In this document: positions 33,377-41,688 of the stretch, piece by piece | Layout: each line of letters begins with the position of its first letter | Position numbering within the stretch: position 1 is the first letter of the stretch | DNA from: Lachnospiraceae bacterium UBA3310 | Lineage (GTDB): Bacteria; Bacillota; Clostridia; Lachnospirales; Lachnospiraceae | Direction of reading: 5' to 3' | DNA length: 64,000 nucleotides | Assembly: GCA_002361355.1 (NCBI GenBank) | Contig: DESQ01000038.1 | Coordinates: 1-64,000 of the forward strand | Made by a program: the position numbers and the translations under genes | The notes under the pieces: model-generated | Database searches by the model: none | What the model was told of the DNA's origin: nothing | Seen by the model: the letters and a program-made list of their open reading frames with translations, nothing else

Positions 33377-35332
33377 ATGGACGATTTAGAAATAAAATAC
33401 CTGAAAAGCCTGGCGAAGCAGTATCCGACGATTGCGGCTGCCTCCACGGAGATTATCAACTTGCAGGCAATTTTGAACCTGCCCAAAGGCACGGAACACT
33501 TTATGACGGATATCCATGGAGAGTATGAGCAGTTTAACCATATCCTGAAAAACGGGTCGGGATCCGTGCGGCGAAAGATAGACGAGGAATTTGGCAATAC
33601 CCTGAGCATCAAGGATAAAAAGAGTCTGGCGACGTTGATCTACTATCCGGAAGAGAAGCTGGATATCGTCATGCAGCAGGAGGATGAAAGCTCCATCGAG
33701 GACTGGTATAAGATAACGCTTCACAGACTGGTGCAGATCACCAAGCGGGTCTCTTCGAAGTACACCCGTTCCAAAGTGAGGAAGGCGCTGCCGAAGGACT
33801 TTTCTTATATCATCGAGGAGTTGATTACGGAGAAGGCGGAGATTCAGGACAAGGAAGCCTACTATAATGAAATCATTCATACCATTATCCGGATCGGCAG
33901 GGCGCCTGAGTTTATCGTTGCCCTGAGCAACCTGATCCAGCGGCTGGTTATCGACCATCTGCACATTGTGGGAGATATTTTTGACAGAGGGCCGGGGCCG
34001 CACATTATTCTGGACACACTCTGCGGTTATCATTCGGTGGATGTACAGTGGGGCAATCACGACATTGTATGGATGGGAGCTGCCAGCGGTCATCTTGCCT
34101 GCATTGCCAACGTAATCCGCATGGCTGCCAGATACGGAAATCTGGACACGCTGGAGGAGGGCTACGGCATCAACCTGATCCCCCTTGCCACCTTTGCGCT
34201 GGATGTGTATAAGGATACGGACTGTGAGGCTTTTGCCATCAAGTATAATACGGACTACGACACGAAAGATTTGAGCCTGGACATGAAGATGCACAAGGCC
34301 ATTGCGGTTTTGCAGTTTAAGCTGGAAGGACAGCTTATCATGAGACGGCCTGAGTTTAAGATGCAGGACAGACTGCTGCTTGAGCATATCGACTACCAGA
34401 ATAAGGCTCTTGTGCTTGACGGCGTATCGTATCCGATGAAGGATGTGGATTTTCCCACCATCAACAGAAACCGTCCCTATGAGCTCACGGCGGAGGAGGA
34501 GCAGGTGATGGAGCGTCTGCGGCAGGCTTTTGTCAAATGCGAGAAGCTGCAGAAGCATGTGCGTTTCCTTTTTTCCAAGGGCGGGCTTTACAAAGTGTAC
34601 AATTCCAACCTTCTCTACCACGGCTGTGTGCCCATGGATGAGGAGGGGAACTTTAACAAAGTCAATGTTTACGGGGAGGAGTATAGTGGTAAGGCGCTCT
34701 ATGATGTTCTTGAGCACTATGCGAGAAAGGGGTATTACTCCCATAATCTGCAGGAAAAATTAAAGGGGCAGGATATCATCTGGTATATCTGGGCGGGCCC
34801 GAATTCCCCTGTTTTTGGCAAGGACAAGATGGCCACCTTTGAGCGGTATTTCCTGACGGACAAGGAAATGCACAAGGAGACGAAAAATGCCTATTACAGA
34901 CTGCTTGACAGTGAGATGGTAGTGAACCGTATCCTGCAGGAGTTTGGCCTGAATGAGGCGCATTCCCATATCGTGAACGGCCATGTGCCGGTGGAAAGGA
35001 AAAAGGGAGAAACGCCTGTCAAATGCGGCGGAAAGCTTCTGGTCATCGACGGCGGTTTCTCAAAGGCGTATCAGGACAAAACGGGAATCGCCGGATATAC
35101 GCTGGTGGTTAATTCCTACGGTATGCGTCTGGTGGCGCACGAACCTTTTGAGTCCACGGAATCGGCGATCCTGCATGAGTCGGATATTTTTTCGGATTCC
35201 TTTATTCTGGAAACCACGGCGAGGAGGCAGAAGATCGCGGATACGGATATTGGTGCGGAACTGCGGGAGAGCATTCACCAGTTGGAGGAACTGCTGCAGG
35301 CATACAGAGACGGCATATTGATAGAAAAGTGA
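33377..35332 (+). CDS. fbp: Fructose-1,6-bisphosphatase, class III
   Basis: 651 residues, the size of the Firmicutes class III enzyme. The metallophosphoesterase signature is split through the protein: FMTDIHGEYEQF, VGDIFDRGPGPH, VQWGNHDIVWMGA, and VNGHVPVERKKGE. It hydrolyses fructose 1,6-bisphosphate for gluconeogenesis. GGAGG precedes ATG 33377. It lies between the copy 2 hairpin element and a strong terminator and is likely monocistronic. Confidence 0.95.
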   Translation: MDDLEIKYLKSLAKQYPTIAAASTEIINLQAILNLPKGTEHFMTDIHGEYEQFNHILKNGSGSVRRKIDEEFGNTLSIKDKKSLATLIYYPEEKLDIVMQQEDESSIEDWYKITLHRLVQITKRVSSKYTRSKVRKALPKDFSYIIEELITEKAEIQDKEAYYNEIIHTIIRIGRAPEFIVALSNLIQRLVIDHLHIVGDIFDRGPGPHIILDTLCGYHSVDVQWGNHDIVWMGAASGHLACIANVIRMAARYGNLDTLEEGYGINLIPLATFALDVYKDTDCEAFAIKYNTDYDTKDLSLDMKMHKAIAVLQFKLEGQLIMRRPEFKMQDRLLLEHIDYQNKALVLDGVSYPMKDVDFPTINRNRPYELTAEEEQVMERLRQAFVKCEKLQKHVRFLFSKGGLYKVYNSNLLYHGCVPMDEEGNFNKVNVYGEEYSGKALYDVLEHYARKGYYSHNLQEKLKGQDIIWYIWAGPNSPVFGKDKMATFERYFLTDKEMHKETKNAYYRLLDSEMVVNRILQEFGLNEAHSHIVNGHVPVERKKGETPVKCGGKLLVIDGGFSKAYQDKTGIAGYTLVVNSYGMRLVAHEPFESTESAILHESDIFSDSFILETTARRQKIADTDIGAELRESIHQLEELLQAYRDGILIEK

Positions 35333-35360
35333 CCACTGTGTTACCATGTAGATTAAAAAA

Positions 35361-35396
35361 AGAGTTCCCAAGATATCGCATTGGGAACTCTTTTTG
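35361..35396. terminator. Bidirectional terminator
   Basis: Stem AGAGTTCCCA/TGGGAACTCT (35361-35370 and 35382-35391) with flanking A and T runs. It serves fbp and the converging lipoprotein gene, whose stop is at 35399. Confidence 0.9.
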
Positions 35397-35398
35397 CG

Positions 35399-35902
35399 TC
35401 ATCGCGCTCTGGAGTTTGTTGTGCCTGTGCCAGTCACGTCATCCACCACGTTTTCCACGCCTGTGGCGGCATCGTCAATGATGTCGGAAGCCGCATTTCC
35501 TGCATCTCCTACGGCATCGCCGATGGCGTTGCCCACATTGTCAGTGGCGGAATTTCCGTTTGTCCCGTTTGTATTGTCTGTGCCTGCGGTGGCATCATTC
35601 ACATTGTCGTTATCGCCCATTGTGCCGGTGTCGTCTGTACCGGTGGTTGTGCCGTTTGTGTCTGTGCCTGTCGTTGTTGTACCGCCAAGGCCTGTCCCGG
35701 TGTCGGTGTTGTCCGTGCCAGTGCCAGTGGTATTGTCGTTGTTGTCTGTGCCAGTGGTTCCTGTTCCGGTTCCTGTTGTGGCGCCCGTGCCATTCTGGGT
35801 GGTATTGCCGTTGCCGTTAGCGGCTCTGTTGCCGCAGGCGGTCAGCGTTGCCATACTGAGCACCATGAGAGAGACAAACAGTATTGTTTTTATTCTTTTC
35901 AT
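35399..35902 (-). CDS. Low-complexity Gly/Thr/Asn/Asp lipoprotein
   Basis: 167 residues. Lipoprotein signal peptide with lipobox LTAC (Cys23). Residues about 25-120 are built almost only from Gly, Thr, Asn and Asp, with recurring TGT, TGTDN and NGT units. The C-terminal 45 residues (VGNAIGDAVGDAGNAASDIIDD and following) form a likely amphipathic helix with periodic Gly/Ala/Asp. AAAGGAG precedes the start. No homologous family is recognised. It is probably a surface-attached spacer or matrix protein; function unknown. Confidence 0.75.
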   Translation of the reverse strand: MKRIKTILFVSLMVLSMATLTACGNRAANGNGNTTQNGTGATTGTGTGTTGTDNNDNTTGTGTDNTDTGTGLGGTTTTGTDTNGTTTGTDDTGTMGDNDNVNDATAGTDNTNGTNGNSATDNVGNAIGDAVGDAGNAASDIIDDAATGVENVVDDVTGTGTTNSRAR

Positions 35903-35966
35903 GATTTCACTCCTTTACTCAATTTGAAAATCTCTGGTTTTTCCAAACAGAATGTTTACAGAATGC

Positions 35967-35996
35967 TTGGTAAACTTCCTGTTCTTATGTTATTAT
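35967..35996 (+). promoter_or_regulatory. hisA promoter
   Basis: TTGGTA (35967-35972), 18-base spacer, TATTAT (35991-35996). Confidence 0.5.
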
Positions 35997-36042
35997 GTCA
36001 GTTAGATATCAAAATATACATTTGCAAAAGAAAGGAACAGAC

Positions 36043-36834
36043 ATGAAATTCCGGCCTTGTATTGATATTCATAACGGCAGTGTCAAGCAGATCGTGGGAG
36101 GAAGCCTTCAGGACGAAGGGGACTTGGCGCGGGAGAATTTTGTATCGGTGCAGGATGCCGCTTTTTTTTCAAATCTTTACCGGGAATATAAACTTTCCGG
36201 GGGACATATCATACTTTTGAATCAAAAGTCTTCCGCCTATTACGAGGAGACGAAGAGACAGGCGCTATCTGCTCTTGCGGCTTATCCCGGGGGACTTCAG
36301 GCAGGCGGCGGCATTACGCCGGAGAACGCGGCTGATTTTTTAAAAGCGGGAGCAAGCCATGTGATTGTCACTTCCTACGTTTTTTCCGAAGGACAGATCC
36401 GCTACGATAGGCTGGAAGCGCTTTTAAAGGAGGTCGGCAGGGAAAAACTGGTGCTTGATCTGAGCGTGAGAAGCAGGGAAGGCCGTTACTATATTGTGAC
36501 CGACAGGTGGCAGAAGTATACTTCGGTGGAATTGAATGAACAGACGCTTGATGCACTTTCCGGTTATTGCGATGAATTTTTGGTACATGCGGTGGATGTG
36601 GAGGGAAAGAGCGCGGGCATTGAGGAGCCGGTGGCAGAACTGCTGGGAAATTGGGGGAAAATGCCGGTTACCTATGCGGGCGGTGTGCACAGTTTTGCGG
36701 ATCTTGATAAGCTGGGAGAACTGGGACGAGGCAGAGTGGATGTGACCATAGGAAGCGCGCTGGATCTTTTCGGCGGCGGGATGGCTTTTCGGGATGTGCT
36801 GGCGTATATGAAAGAAAAAAACCTGTCGCACTGA
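36043..36834 (+). CDS. hisA: Eukaryotic-type HisA (ProFAR isomerase)
   Basis: 263 residues. The opening MKFRPCIDIHNGSVKQIVGG matches the yeast His6-like branch of phosphoribosylformimino-AICAR-phosphate ribotide isomerase rather than the ordinary bacterial HisA (which starts with IPAIDL). LQAGGGITPENA and VTYAGGVHSF supply the two phosphate-binding strands of the (beta/alpha)8 barrel. It catalyses the fourth step of histidine synthesis. ATG 36043 has AAAGGA. It stands alone outside any his operon. A terminator overlaps its stop. Confidence 0.88.
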   Translation: MKFRPCIDIHNGSVKQIVGGSLQDEGDLARENFVSVQDAAFFSNLYREYKLSGGHIILLNQKSSAYYEETKRQALSALAAYPGGLQAGGGITPENAADFLKAGASHVIVTSYVFSEGQIRYDRLEALLKEVGREKLVLDLSVRSREGRYYIVTDRWQKYTSVELNEQTLDALSGYCDEFLVHAVDVEGKSAGIEEPVAELLGNWGKMPVTYAGGVHSFADLDKLGELGRGRVDVTIGSALDLFGGGMAFRDVLAYMKEKNLSH

Positions 36835-36846
36835 CAGGTTTTTCTT
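36819..36846 (+). terminator. hisA terminator overlapping the stop codon
   Basis: Stem AAACCTGTC/GACAGGTTT around CGCACT-like loop, followed by TTTTCTTCTTC. Confidence 0.8.
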
Positions 36847-36954
36847 CTTCTCTAATCCGTTACAACAATAGCTGATTCTAAATAACAAAGTCTTTCTTAT
36901 ACTATAAAGAACAATATATTTAAGAACAGGCACATCGTGATACTGATTATAGAT

Positions 36955-36981
36955 GTTATAAGTAGTTTTGGCTCTTATAAC
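36955..36981 (-). terminator. Hairpin at the end of the cold-shock gene
   Basis: GTTATAAG/CTTATAAC (36955-36962 and 36974-36981) overlapping the stop codon. The T tract is poor, so termination strength is uncertain. Confidence 0.4.
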
Positions 36982-37175
36982 TTTGTTACGTTTACGGCCT
37001 GAGGGCCTTTCTCGCCGTTTACTACCTCATACTCAACCTCAGCGCCCTCTTCGAGAGACTTGAAACCTTCCATGTTGAGCCCGGAGTAGTGAACGAATAC
37101 ATCGTTACCCTGCTCATCAGAGATGAAGCCGTAGCCTTTTTGGTTATTAAACCACTTTACTGTACCTTTGTTCAT
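36975..37175 (-). CDS. csp: Cold-shock protein (CspA family)
   Basis: 66 residues, one cold-shock domain. RNP1-like KGYGFISDE and RNP2-like DVFVHYS are intact, as is the start MNKGTVKWFNNQKGYGF. It binds single-stranded RNA/DNA as an RNA chaperone. ATG 37175 has GGAGG with good spacing; an in-frame Met five codons earlier overlaps the SD. The leader is about 40 bases, much shorter than in classic cold-inducible cspA. Confidence 0.96.
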   Translation of the reverse strand: MNKGTVKWFNNQKGYGFISDEQGNDVFVHYSGLNMEGFKSLEEGAEVEYEVVNGEKGPQAVNVTKL

Positions 37176-37220
37176 TGTAGATACCTCCAAAAATATAAAA
37201 ATAACATTGACAACATTGAT

Positions 37221-37249
37221 AGGATAGCATACCTTTTATAAAATGTAAA
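37221..37249 (-). promoter_or_regulatory. Cold-shock gene promoter
   Basis: Minus strand TTTACA (37249-37244), 17-base spacer, TATCCT (37226-37221). Confidence 0.65.
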
Positions 37250-37270
37250 GTATTATTTTTCGAAAAATGG

Positions 37271-40009
37271 TTAGATGATGCTGTCCAGTGTCTGAAAAAG
37301 TACTTTTACGTCGATCGGTTTGGAAATATGGCCGTTCATACCGCTTTTGAGCGCCGCTTCCCGATCTTCCGTGAAGGCGTTTGCCGTCATGGCGATAATC
37401 GGCAGGGAGGCAAGCTCCCTGTTTTCCAGATGGCGGATCTTCTGTGTTGCTTCGTAGCCGTCCATCACCGGCATCTGGACATCCATCAGTACGGCCTGAT
37501 AGTATCCGGGTTCGGATTTTTGTACCATATCGACCGCGATCTGGCCGTTCTCGGCAATTTCTACGCTGAAACCTGCATTTTCCAAAATGGTCACGGCAAT
37601 TTCCTGATTCATTTCCACGTCTTCCGCCAGCAGGAGCTTTCCCGTGCGGCGGGGAGAGGAAACCACTTTGTCCGTTGCTGTCCTGTCTGTTTTTGGCGTT
37701 ATCACCGCCTGCAGGCGGAAGGTAAAGGAGACTGTAAATTCGCTTCCGACACCGGGCTCGCTTTTTACCTCAATGGTGCCGTTCATCATGTCCACGACAT
37801 TTTTTGTGATTGCCATGCCGAGTCCGGTTCCCTGAATTTTACTGATTGTGCTGTTGCGTTCTCTCTCGAAAGGTTCAAAAATACGCGTTACAAACTCCGG
37901 GCTCATGCCGATGCCGTTATCCCTGATGATGAACACATAGTTGGCGTAGCCTGCAGGCGCGCCTGCTTTCTCGATGATCCGCATACTGATGCTGCCGCCT
38001 GCGCCCGTATATTTTATGGCGTTGCTGAGAAGGTTTAAAAGAACCTGGTTGAGCCTTAATTTGTCACAGCAGATTTCCTCATCCACAAGATCCACCGTGT
38101 CAATCTGCAGTTCAAGCTGTTTTGCGTGAATGTCCGCCTGCAAAATATTGCGCAGACTGTTTATAATCTCAGGAAGGCTGCAGGGTTTCTCATCCAGATG
38201 GATTTTCCCGCTCTCGATCCGGCTCATGTCCAGAATATCGTTGATCAGACTCAGCAGGTGGTTGCCGGAAGTCTCTATTTTTTGGAGATATTCCGCTACC
38301 AGCTCCTGTTGGTCGATGTGTGTGATAGCCAGATTCGTGAAACCGACGATGGCGTTCATCGGGGTGCGGATATCATGCGACATGTTTGACAGGAATATGG
38401 TTTTTGCTTTGCTGGCCTGATTTGCCTGCGAGAGGGCCGTTTCCAACAGGGCGTTTTGTTCCATTTCTTTGCGGATATCGGCATCTACACTGCGAAAACC
38501 CAGCACGATGCCATGATCGCCGCTTTCCGTTCCGGCGCTTACAGCCTTCATCTGGAAGTAAACAATCTCCTTGCCTTTCATTTTGCGATAATTTATGGTG
38601 TATACTTTTTGGAGTTTCAATTCTTTTTTCAGTGTTTCCAGAGAGACAGCGCTTCGCATCATATCGCGGTCATCCTCATATACCCACTGGCGTATGTAGG
38701 GTTCCATACTTTCTTCCAGAGGAATCCTGCTGTCAAAATGAAAGTTGACGCCTTTTCCCTCGACGCGAACCGGGGTTGCCAGACCCGTCTCGGGATCGAC
38801 AAAGCAGACCAGAGTGAAGTCCAGACTCAAAGCCTGTATCAGTTCCATGCGCCATTTTTCGGTTTTCTTTTCCTGCAGTTTCTTTTCCGTAAAGTCCAGA
38901 AGGAAACGCTGGCAGAAGAGTTCCCCGTTTTCCTCGTAAAGTTTGATGTTGCCCATAACATGGAGGATTTCTCCGTTCTTGTGCCGCACGCGGTATTCTA
39001 CATTGATGGTATCGCCGGCTTTTTTCAGTGTGCGGATGCTGTCGCGCAGGCGTTCCTGATCTTCTTCCACCACGGAAGCGGCGATCAGGTCAAAGCCGTC
39101 CGCCAGCAGTTCCTCCAGCGTTTCATAGCCGAGAATCTGCAGGGCGGCCCTGTTAATATTCAGGATGCGGGAATCGTTAAGGGAATGGTTCATAATACCA
39201 CAGTCTATGGTGGCCAAAATTGTTTCCAGCGTCTGGTTTTTTCTGATGATTTCCTGCTCGTAAGCGCGTTCTTTGGTTACGTCAATGGCCACGCCTACGG
39301 TGCCCATAACTGTATTGTCAAGGTTGTAGAGGGGCGACTTGTAACACATAAGGGTTCGCTTTTCATCTCCGGCCAGGATGGTTTCTTCGGATACAAGGGT
39401 CTGCCTTTTGCTCATGACCTGATGCTCCGATTCGATGCAGACGGGGTCGTCCTCCTCCACGTCCCAGATGTAGGCATGTCTTTGGCCTTCCACCTGCTGT
39501 TTGGTTTTGCTGACCGCCTGACAGAAACTGTCGTTCACCTTTTCATGAACGCCGTTTTTGTCCTTATACCAGACCAGATTTGGAATGCTGTTGATTGTCG
39601 TTTCAAGATAATGGCTGGTCTGCCAGAAATCTTTGCTCATCTTGCAGGTTTCCTGCCATCTTAAAAAACGAAAACGGATCTCTTCGTCCGATATGGGGGT
39701 GACCCAGATATCCGTAATAGCAGAAAGCGCCGGATTTGTGCAGAGAGACGGAAGCTGCTTTTTGTCCGCAAGCAAAAGAAGCTGCGTCTCCGGTTTGCGG
39801 TTTTGCAGGAGAATTGGCAGTAGATCGGCAAGCTGGCGATTGGACAGGTCGGCAAGAATGACATCCGCCTCCGCCGCCAGAGAAGCTTCCGGGTCGTCAC
39901 TTTCAGAAAAAGTATGAGTAAATTGTTCCAAAGGCGGCATCCGCCTGATCACATCCAACGCATGGCTGTGATGTCCTACGAGATAGATGTGGAGACAACA
40001 GGTATACAT
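37271..40009 (-). CDS. Hybrid sensor histidine kinase / response regulator with PAS domains
   Basis: 912 residues without a transmembrane segment. Residues 1-120 look like a degenerate receiver-type fold (ADVILADLSN). Three PAS-like units follow at about 137-250, 262-375 and 390-510. HisKA carries His545 in SNMSHDIRTPMN. The HATPase has NLLSNAIKYT, DNGIGM and GTGLGM. A C-terminal receiver has Asp843 in LMDVQMPVMDG and Lys in HISKPID. There is no Hpt domain, so a separate one is needed for relay; a free Hpt gene lies at 41192. ATG 40009 has GAAGGGG; a longer in-frame start at 40060 has none. Cytoplasmic signal unknown. Confidence 0.93.
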   Translation of the reverse strand: MYTCCLHIYLVGHHSHALDVIRRMPPLEQFTHTFSESDDPEASLAAEADVILADLSNRQLADLLPILLQNRKPETQLLLLADKKQLPSLCTNPALSAITDIWVTPISDEEIRFRFLRWQETCKMSKDFWQTSHYLETTINSIPNLVWYKDKNGVHEKVNDSFCQAVSKTKQQVEGQRHAYIWDVEEDDPVCIESEHQVMSKRQTLVSEETILAGDEKRTLMCYKSPLYNLDNTVMGTVGVAIDVTKERAYEQEIIRKNQTLETILATIDCGIMNHSLNDSRILNINRAALQILGYETLEELLADGFDLIAASVVEEDQERLRDSIRTLKKAGDTINVEYRVRHKNGEILHVMGNIKLYEENGELFCQRFLLDFTEKKLQEKKTEKWRMELIQALSLDFTLVCFVDPETGLATPVRVEGKGVNFHFDSRIPLEESMEPYIRQWVYEDDRDMMRSAVSLETLKKELKLQKVYTINYRKMKGKEIVYFQMKAVSAGTESGDHGIVLGFRSVDADIRKEMEQNALLETALSQANQASKAKTIFLSNMSHDIRTPMNAIVGFTNLAITHIDQQELVAEYLQKIETSGNHLLSLINDILDMSRIESGKIHLDEKPCSLPEIINSLRNILQADIHAKQLELQIDTVDLVDEEICCDKLRLNQVLLNLLSNAIKYTGAGGSISMRIIEKAGAPAGYANYVFIIRDNGIGMSPEFVTRIFEPFERERNSTISKIQGTGLGMAITKNVVDMMNGTIEVKSEPGVGSEFTVSFTFRLQAVITPKTDRTATDKVVSSPRRTGKLLLAEDVEMNQEIAVTILENAGFSVEIAENGQIAVDMVQKSEPGYYQAVLMDVQMPVMDGYEATQKIRHLENRELASLPIIAMTANAFTEDREAALKSGMNGHISKPIDVKVLFQTLDSII

Positions 40010-40050
40010 ATTATTTCCCCTTCTCTTTGCACAATTTAGTAGTTGTAATA

Positions 40051-40079
40051 ATTTTAACAAGACTGTAAATTTGTGTCAA
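40051..40079 (-). promoter_or_regulatory. Hybrid kinase promoter
   Basis: Minus strand TTGACA (40079-40074), 17-base spacer, TAAAAT (40056-40051). Confidence 0.75.
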
Positions 40080-40105
40080 TATAGGAGAGGACAAGGAGAT
40101 ATCTC

Positions 40106-40393
40106 TTAGGGATTGAGGCGGGAAAAGGCAAGTTCATAGCCGTCGTTTCCGTAGTTCAGGGAACGGTTGACGCGGCTTATGGTAGCAGTTGATGCGCCGG
40201 TTTTCTCGGCAATTTCCAGATAGGTTTTGTGCTGTTTCAGCATGGACGCTACCTCAAAGCGCTGGGACAGGGACAAAAGTTCATTGACCGTGCAAAGATC
40301 CTCGAAAAAATCATAGCATTCCTCCTGGGTCTTCAGGCAGAGGACAGCCTGAAACAGGTGGTCGACGGCATCAGTTTTAATTTTTTTATTCAT
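40106..40393 (-). CDS. yerC: YerC/YecD-type TrpR-related regulator
   Basis: 95 residues. The TrpR-like helical core is clear: LCTVNELLSLSQRFEVASML followed by the helix-turn-helix YLEIAEKTGASTATISRVNRSL. YerC family proteins are small DNA-binding proteins found next to pcrA in Bacillus, with no established target. GGGAGG precedes ATG 40393. Here it lies between the hybrid kinase and the DUF1836 gene; pcrA is 6 kb away. Confidence 0.88.
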   Translation of the reverse strand: MNKKIKTDAVDHLFQAVLCLKTQEECYDFFEDLCTVNELLSLSQRFEVASMLKQHKTYLEIAEKTGASTATISRVNRSLNYGNDGYELAFSRLNP

Positions 40394-40492
40394 AGAGCCT
40401 CCCTTTTGAATCGAAATATTGCTTTCATACGTTAAAACTTTACTAATGTTATGTATGAATATATCACAGACGCGCTTTTTTGTAAACTGTAC

Positions 40493-40521
40493 TTGTCATG
40501 TAATTGTGAAAACTATATAAT
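40493..40521 (+). promoter_or_regulatory. Promoter of the DUF1836-Hpt operon
   Basis: TTGTCA (40493-40498), 17-base spacer, TATAAT (40516-40521), about 35 bases before the ATG. Confidence 0.75.
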
Positions 40522-40551
40522 AGGAAACATAGAAAGAGGGAAAGTACCGAG

Positions 40552-41190
40552 ATGACGATTAACATAGAAGATTTGTTAAACAGCATTAAGGGAAGTGTGG
40601 ACAGGATAGAGTATATCAAGGCGATGGATATTCCAGATATCGGTCTCTATATGGATCAGGTGACGACGTTCATGGATGCGCATCTGAAAAATACCACCAG
40701 GGAGCCCGCCACTGATAAAATCCTGACGAAGACAATGATCAATAATTATGCAAAGAATGATCTTCTTCCGCCGCCTTCCAAAAAGAAATATTCGAGGGAT
40801 CATGTCCTTCTTTTAATCTTTATCTACTATTATAAAGGGATCTTGTCAATCAGCGACATTCAGGAGCTCTTGAAACCGATTACGGAGCGCTATTTTGCAA
40901 ACGGGCAAAAATTTGATCTCGCCAGCGTTTACGAGGAGGTCTTTAGTCTGGAAAGAGAGCAGAAGGATGTCTTAAAAGCGGATGTGGAGGAAAAATTTCA
41001 GATTGCCCAGAAAACCTTTGCGGATGCGCCTGAGGAGGATCGGGAGTTTCTGAAGATTTACTCCTTTATCTGTATGTTAAGCTTCGACGTTTATGTCAAA
41101 AAACTGCTGATCGAGAAAATGATCGACGGTATTACGGACAAGCGTGGAGGGGAAAAAAAGAAAAAGGGAAAAGCGCAGGAGGAAGAGTAA
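40552..41190 (+). CDS. DUF1836 protein, MerR-like DNA-binding fold
   Basis: 212 residues. LTKTMINNYAKNDLLPPPSKKKYSRDH has the layout of a MerR-type winged helix (choice of helix, turn, then KKYSRDHVLLL), and the rest is helical (YYYKGILSISDIQELLKPI). This is the DUF1836 pattern of Firmicutes, probably a transcription factor with unknown ligand. The C-terminus is very basic then acidic (KKKKGKAQEEE). AGAGGGAAAG precedes ATG 40552. One base separates it from the Hpt gene, so the two are cotranscribed. Confidence 0.85.
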   Translation: MTINIEDLLNSIKGSVDRIEYIKAMDIPDIGLYMDQVTTFMDAHLKNTTREPATDKILTKTMINNYAKNDLLPPPSKKKYSRDHVLLLIFIYYYKGILSISDIQELLKPITERYFANGQKFDLASVYEEVFSLEREQKDVLKADVEEKFQIAQKTFADAPEEDREFLKIYSFICMLSFDVYVKKLLIEKMIDGITDKRGGEKKKKGKAQEEE

Positions 41191-41191
41191 A

Positions 41192-41566
41192 ATGGGATCA
41201 ATTCAGACATTTGAGGATTTGACAAACAAGGGCTTTGACGTGCAGGAAGGCATCAAAATGTGCGGCGGAGACGAGGCGATCTACATGGAAGTGCTTTGGG
41301 CAGCTATGGAGGAGGGAGAGCAAAAAATCCCGCTGATCAGGAGCGTCTACGAGAAGAAGGATTATGAACGTTACCGTATCGAGGTACATGGATTGAAAAA
41401 TGCCATGCGTTCCATCGGCGCAAATTATCTTTCCCAGCTTGCGGCGGAACAGGAGCAGGCGGTAAAAGATGAGAACTATCCGGAGATGGAAGTGGGCGTG
41501 GAAGAGATGCTTACACAGTATCGGTTTGTGGTGGACGCGCTGAAGGAACTTTTGGGGGAGGCGTGA
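41192..41566 (+). CDS. Stand-alone histidine phosphotransfer (Hpt) protein
   Basis: 124 residues, all-helical. The phospho-acceptor motif is EVHGLKNAMRSIGA with His66, matching HxLKGxxxxxGA of Hpt domains. The N-terminal CGGDEAIYMEVL is also typical. It would carry phosphate between receivers in a multistep relay. The nearby hybrid kinase (37271-40009) has a receiver but no Hpt and is the obvious candidate partner (inferred). AGGAGGA, in the end of the DUF1836 gene, precedes ATG 41192. Confidence 0.88.
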   Translation: MGSIQTFEDLTNKGFDVQEGIKMCGGDEAIYMEVLWAAMEEGEQKIPLIRSVYEKKDYERYRIEVHGLKNAMRSIGANYLSQLAAEQEQAVKDENYPEMEVGVEEMLTQYRFVVDALKELLGEA

Positions 41567-41628
41567 TGTGCTGACTGGCAGTGATGCTACTTGAGTTTAC
41601 ATAAGTTTAAATATGGTTTACATAACAT

Positions 41629-41658
41629 AAATGCCCGGCAAAGAATGCCGGGCATTTT
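41629..41658. terminator. Bidirectional terminator
   Basis: Stem AAATGCCCGGC/GCCGGGCATTT (41629-41639 and 41646-41656) followed by T on the plus strand and by A-rich sequence on the other. Confidence 0.85.
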
Positions 41659-41688
41659 CGCTGTGTGCTCTTAAAGCGATGGACTAAA

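Noticed and set aside
33386..34744. 452-codon minus-strand open frame opposite fbp
   Set aside because: Antisense to a clearly conserved class III fructose bisphosphatase; residues show no domain and no SD is present.
35599..35820. Repetitive DNA in the lipoprotein gene considered as a CRISPR-like array
   Set aside because: The repeats are irregular, in frame and code for Gly/Thr/Asn/Asp; no constant repeat with unique spacers.
38456..39664. 402-codon plus-strand open frame opposite the hybrid kinase
   Set aside because: Shadow of the kinase frame, with no ribosome-binding site or recognisable motif.
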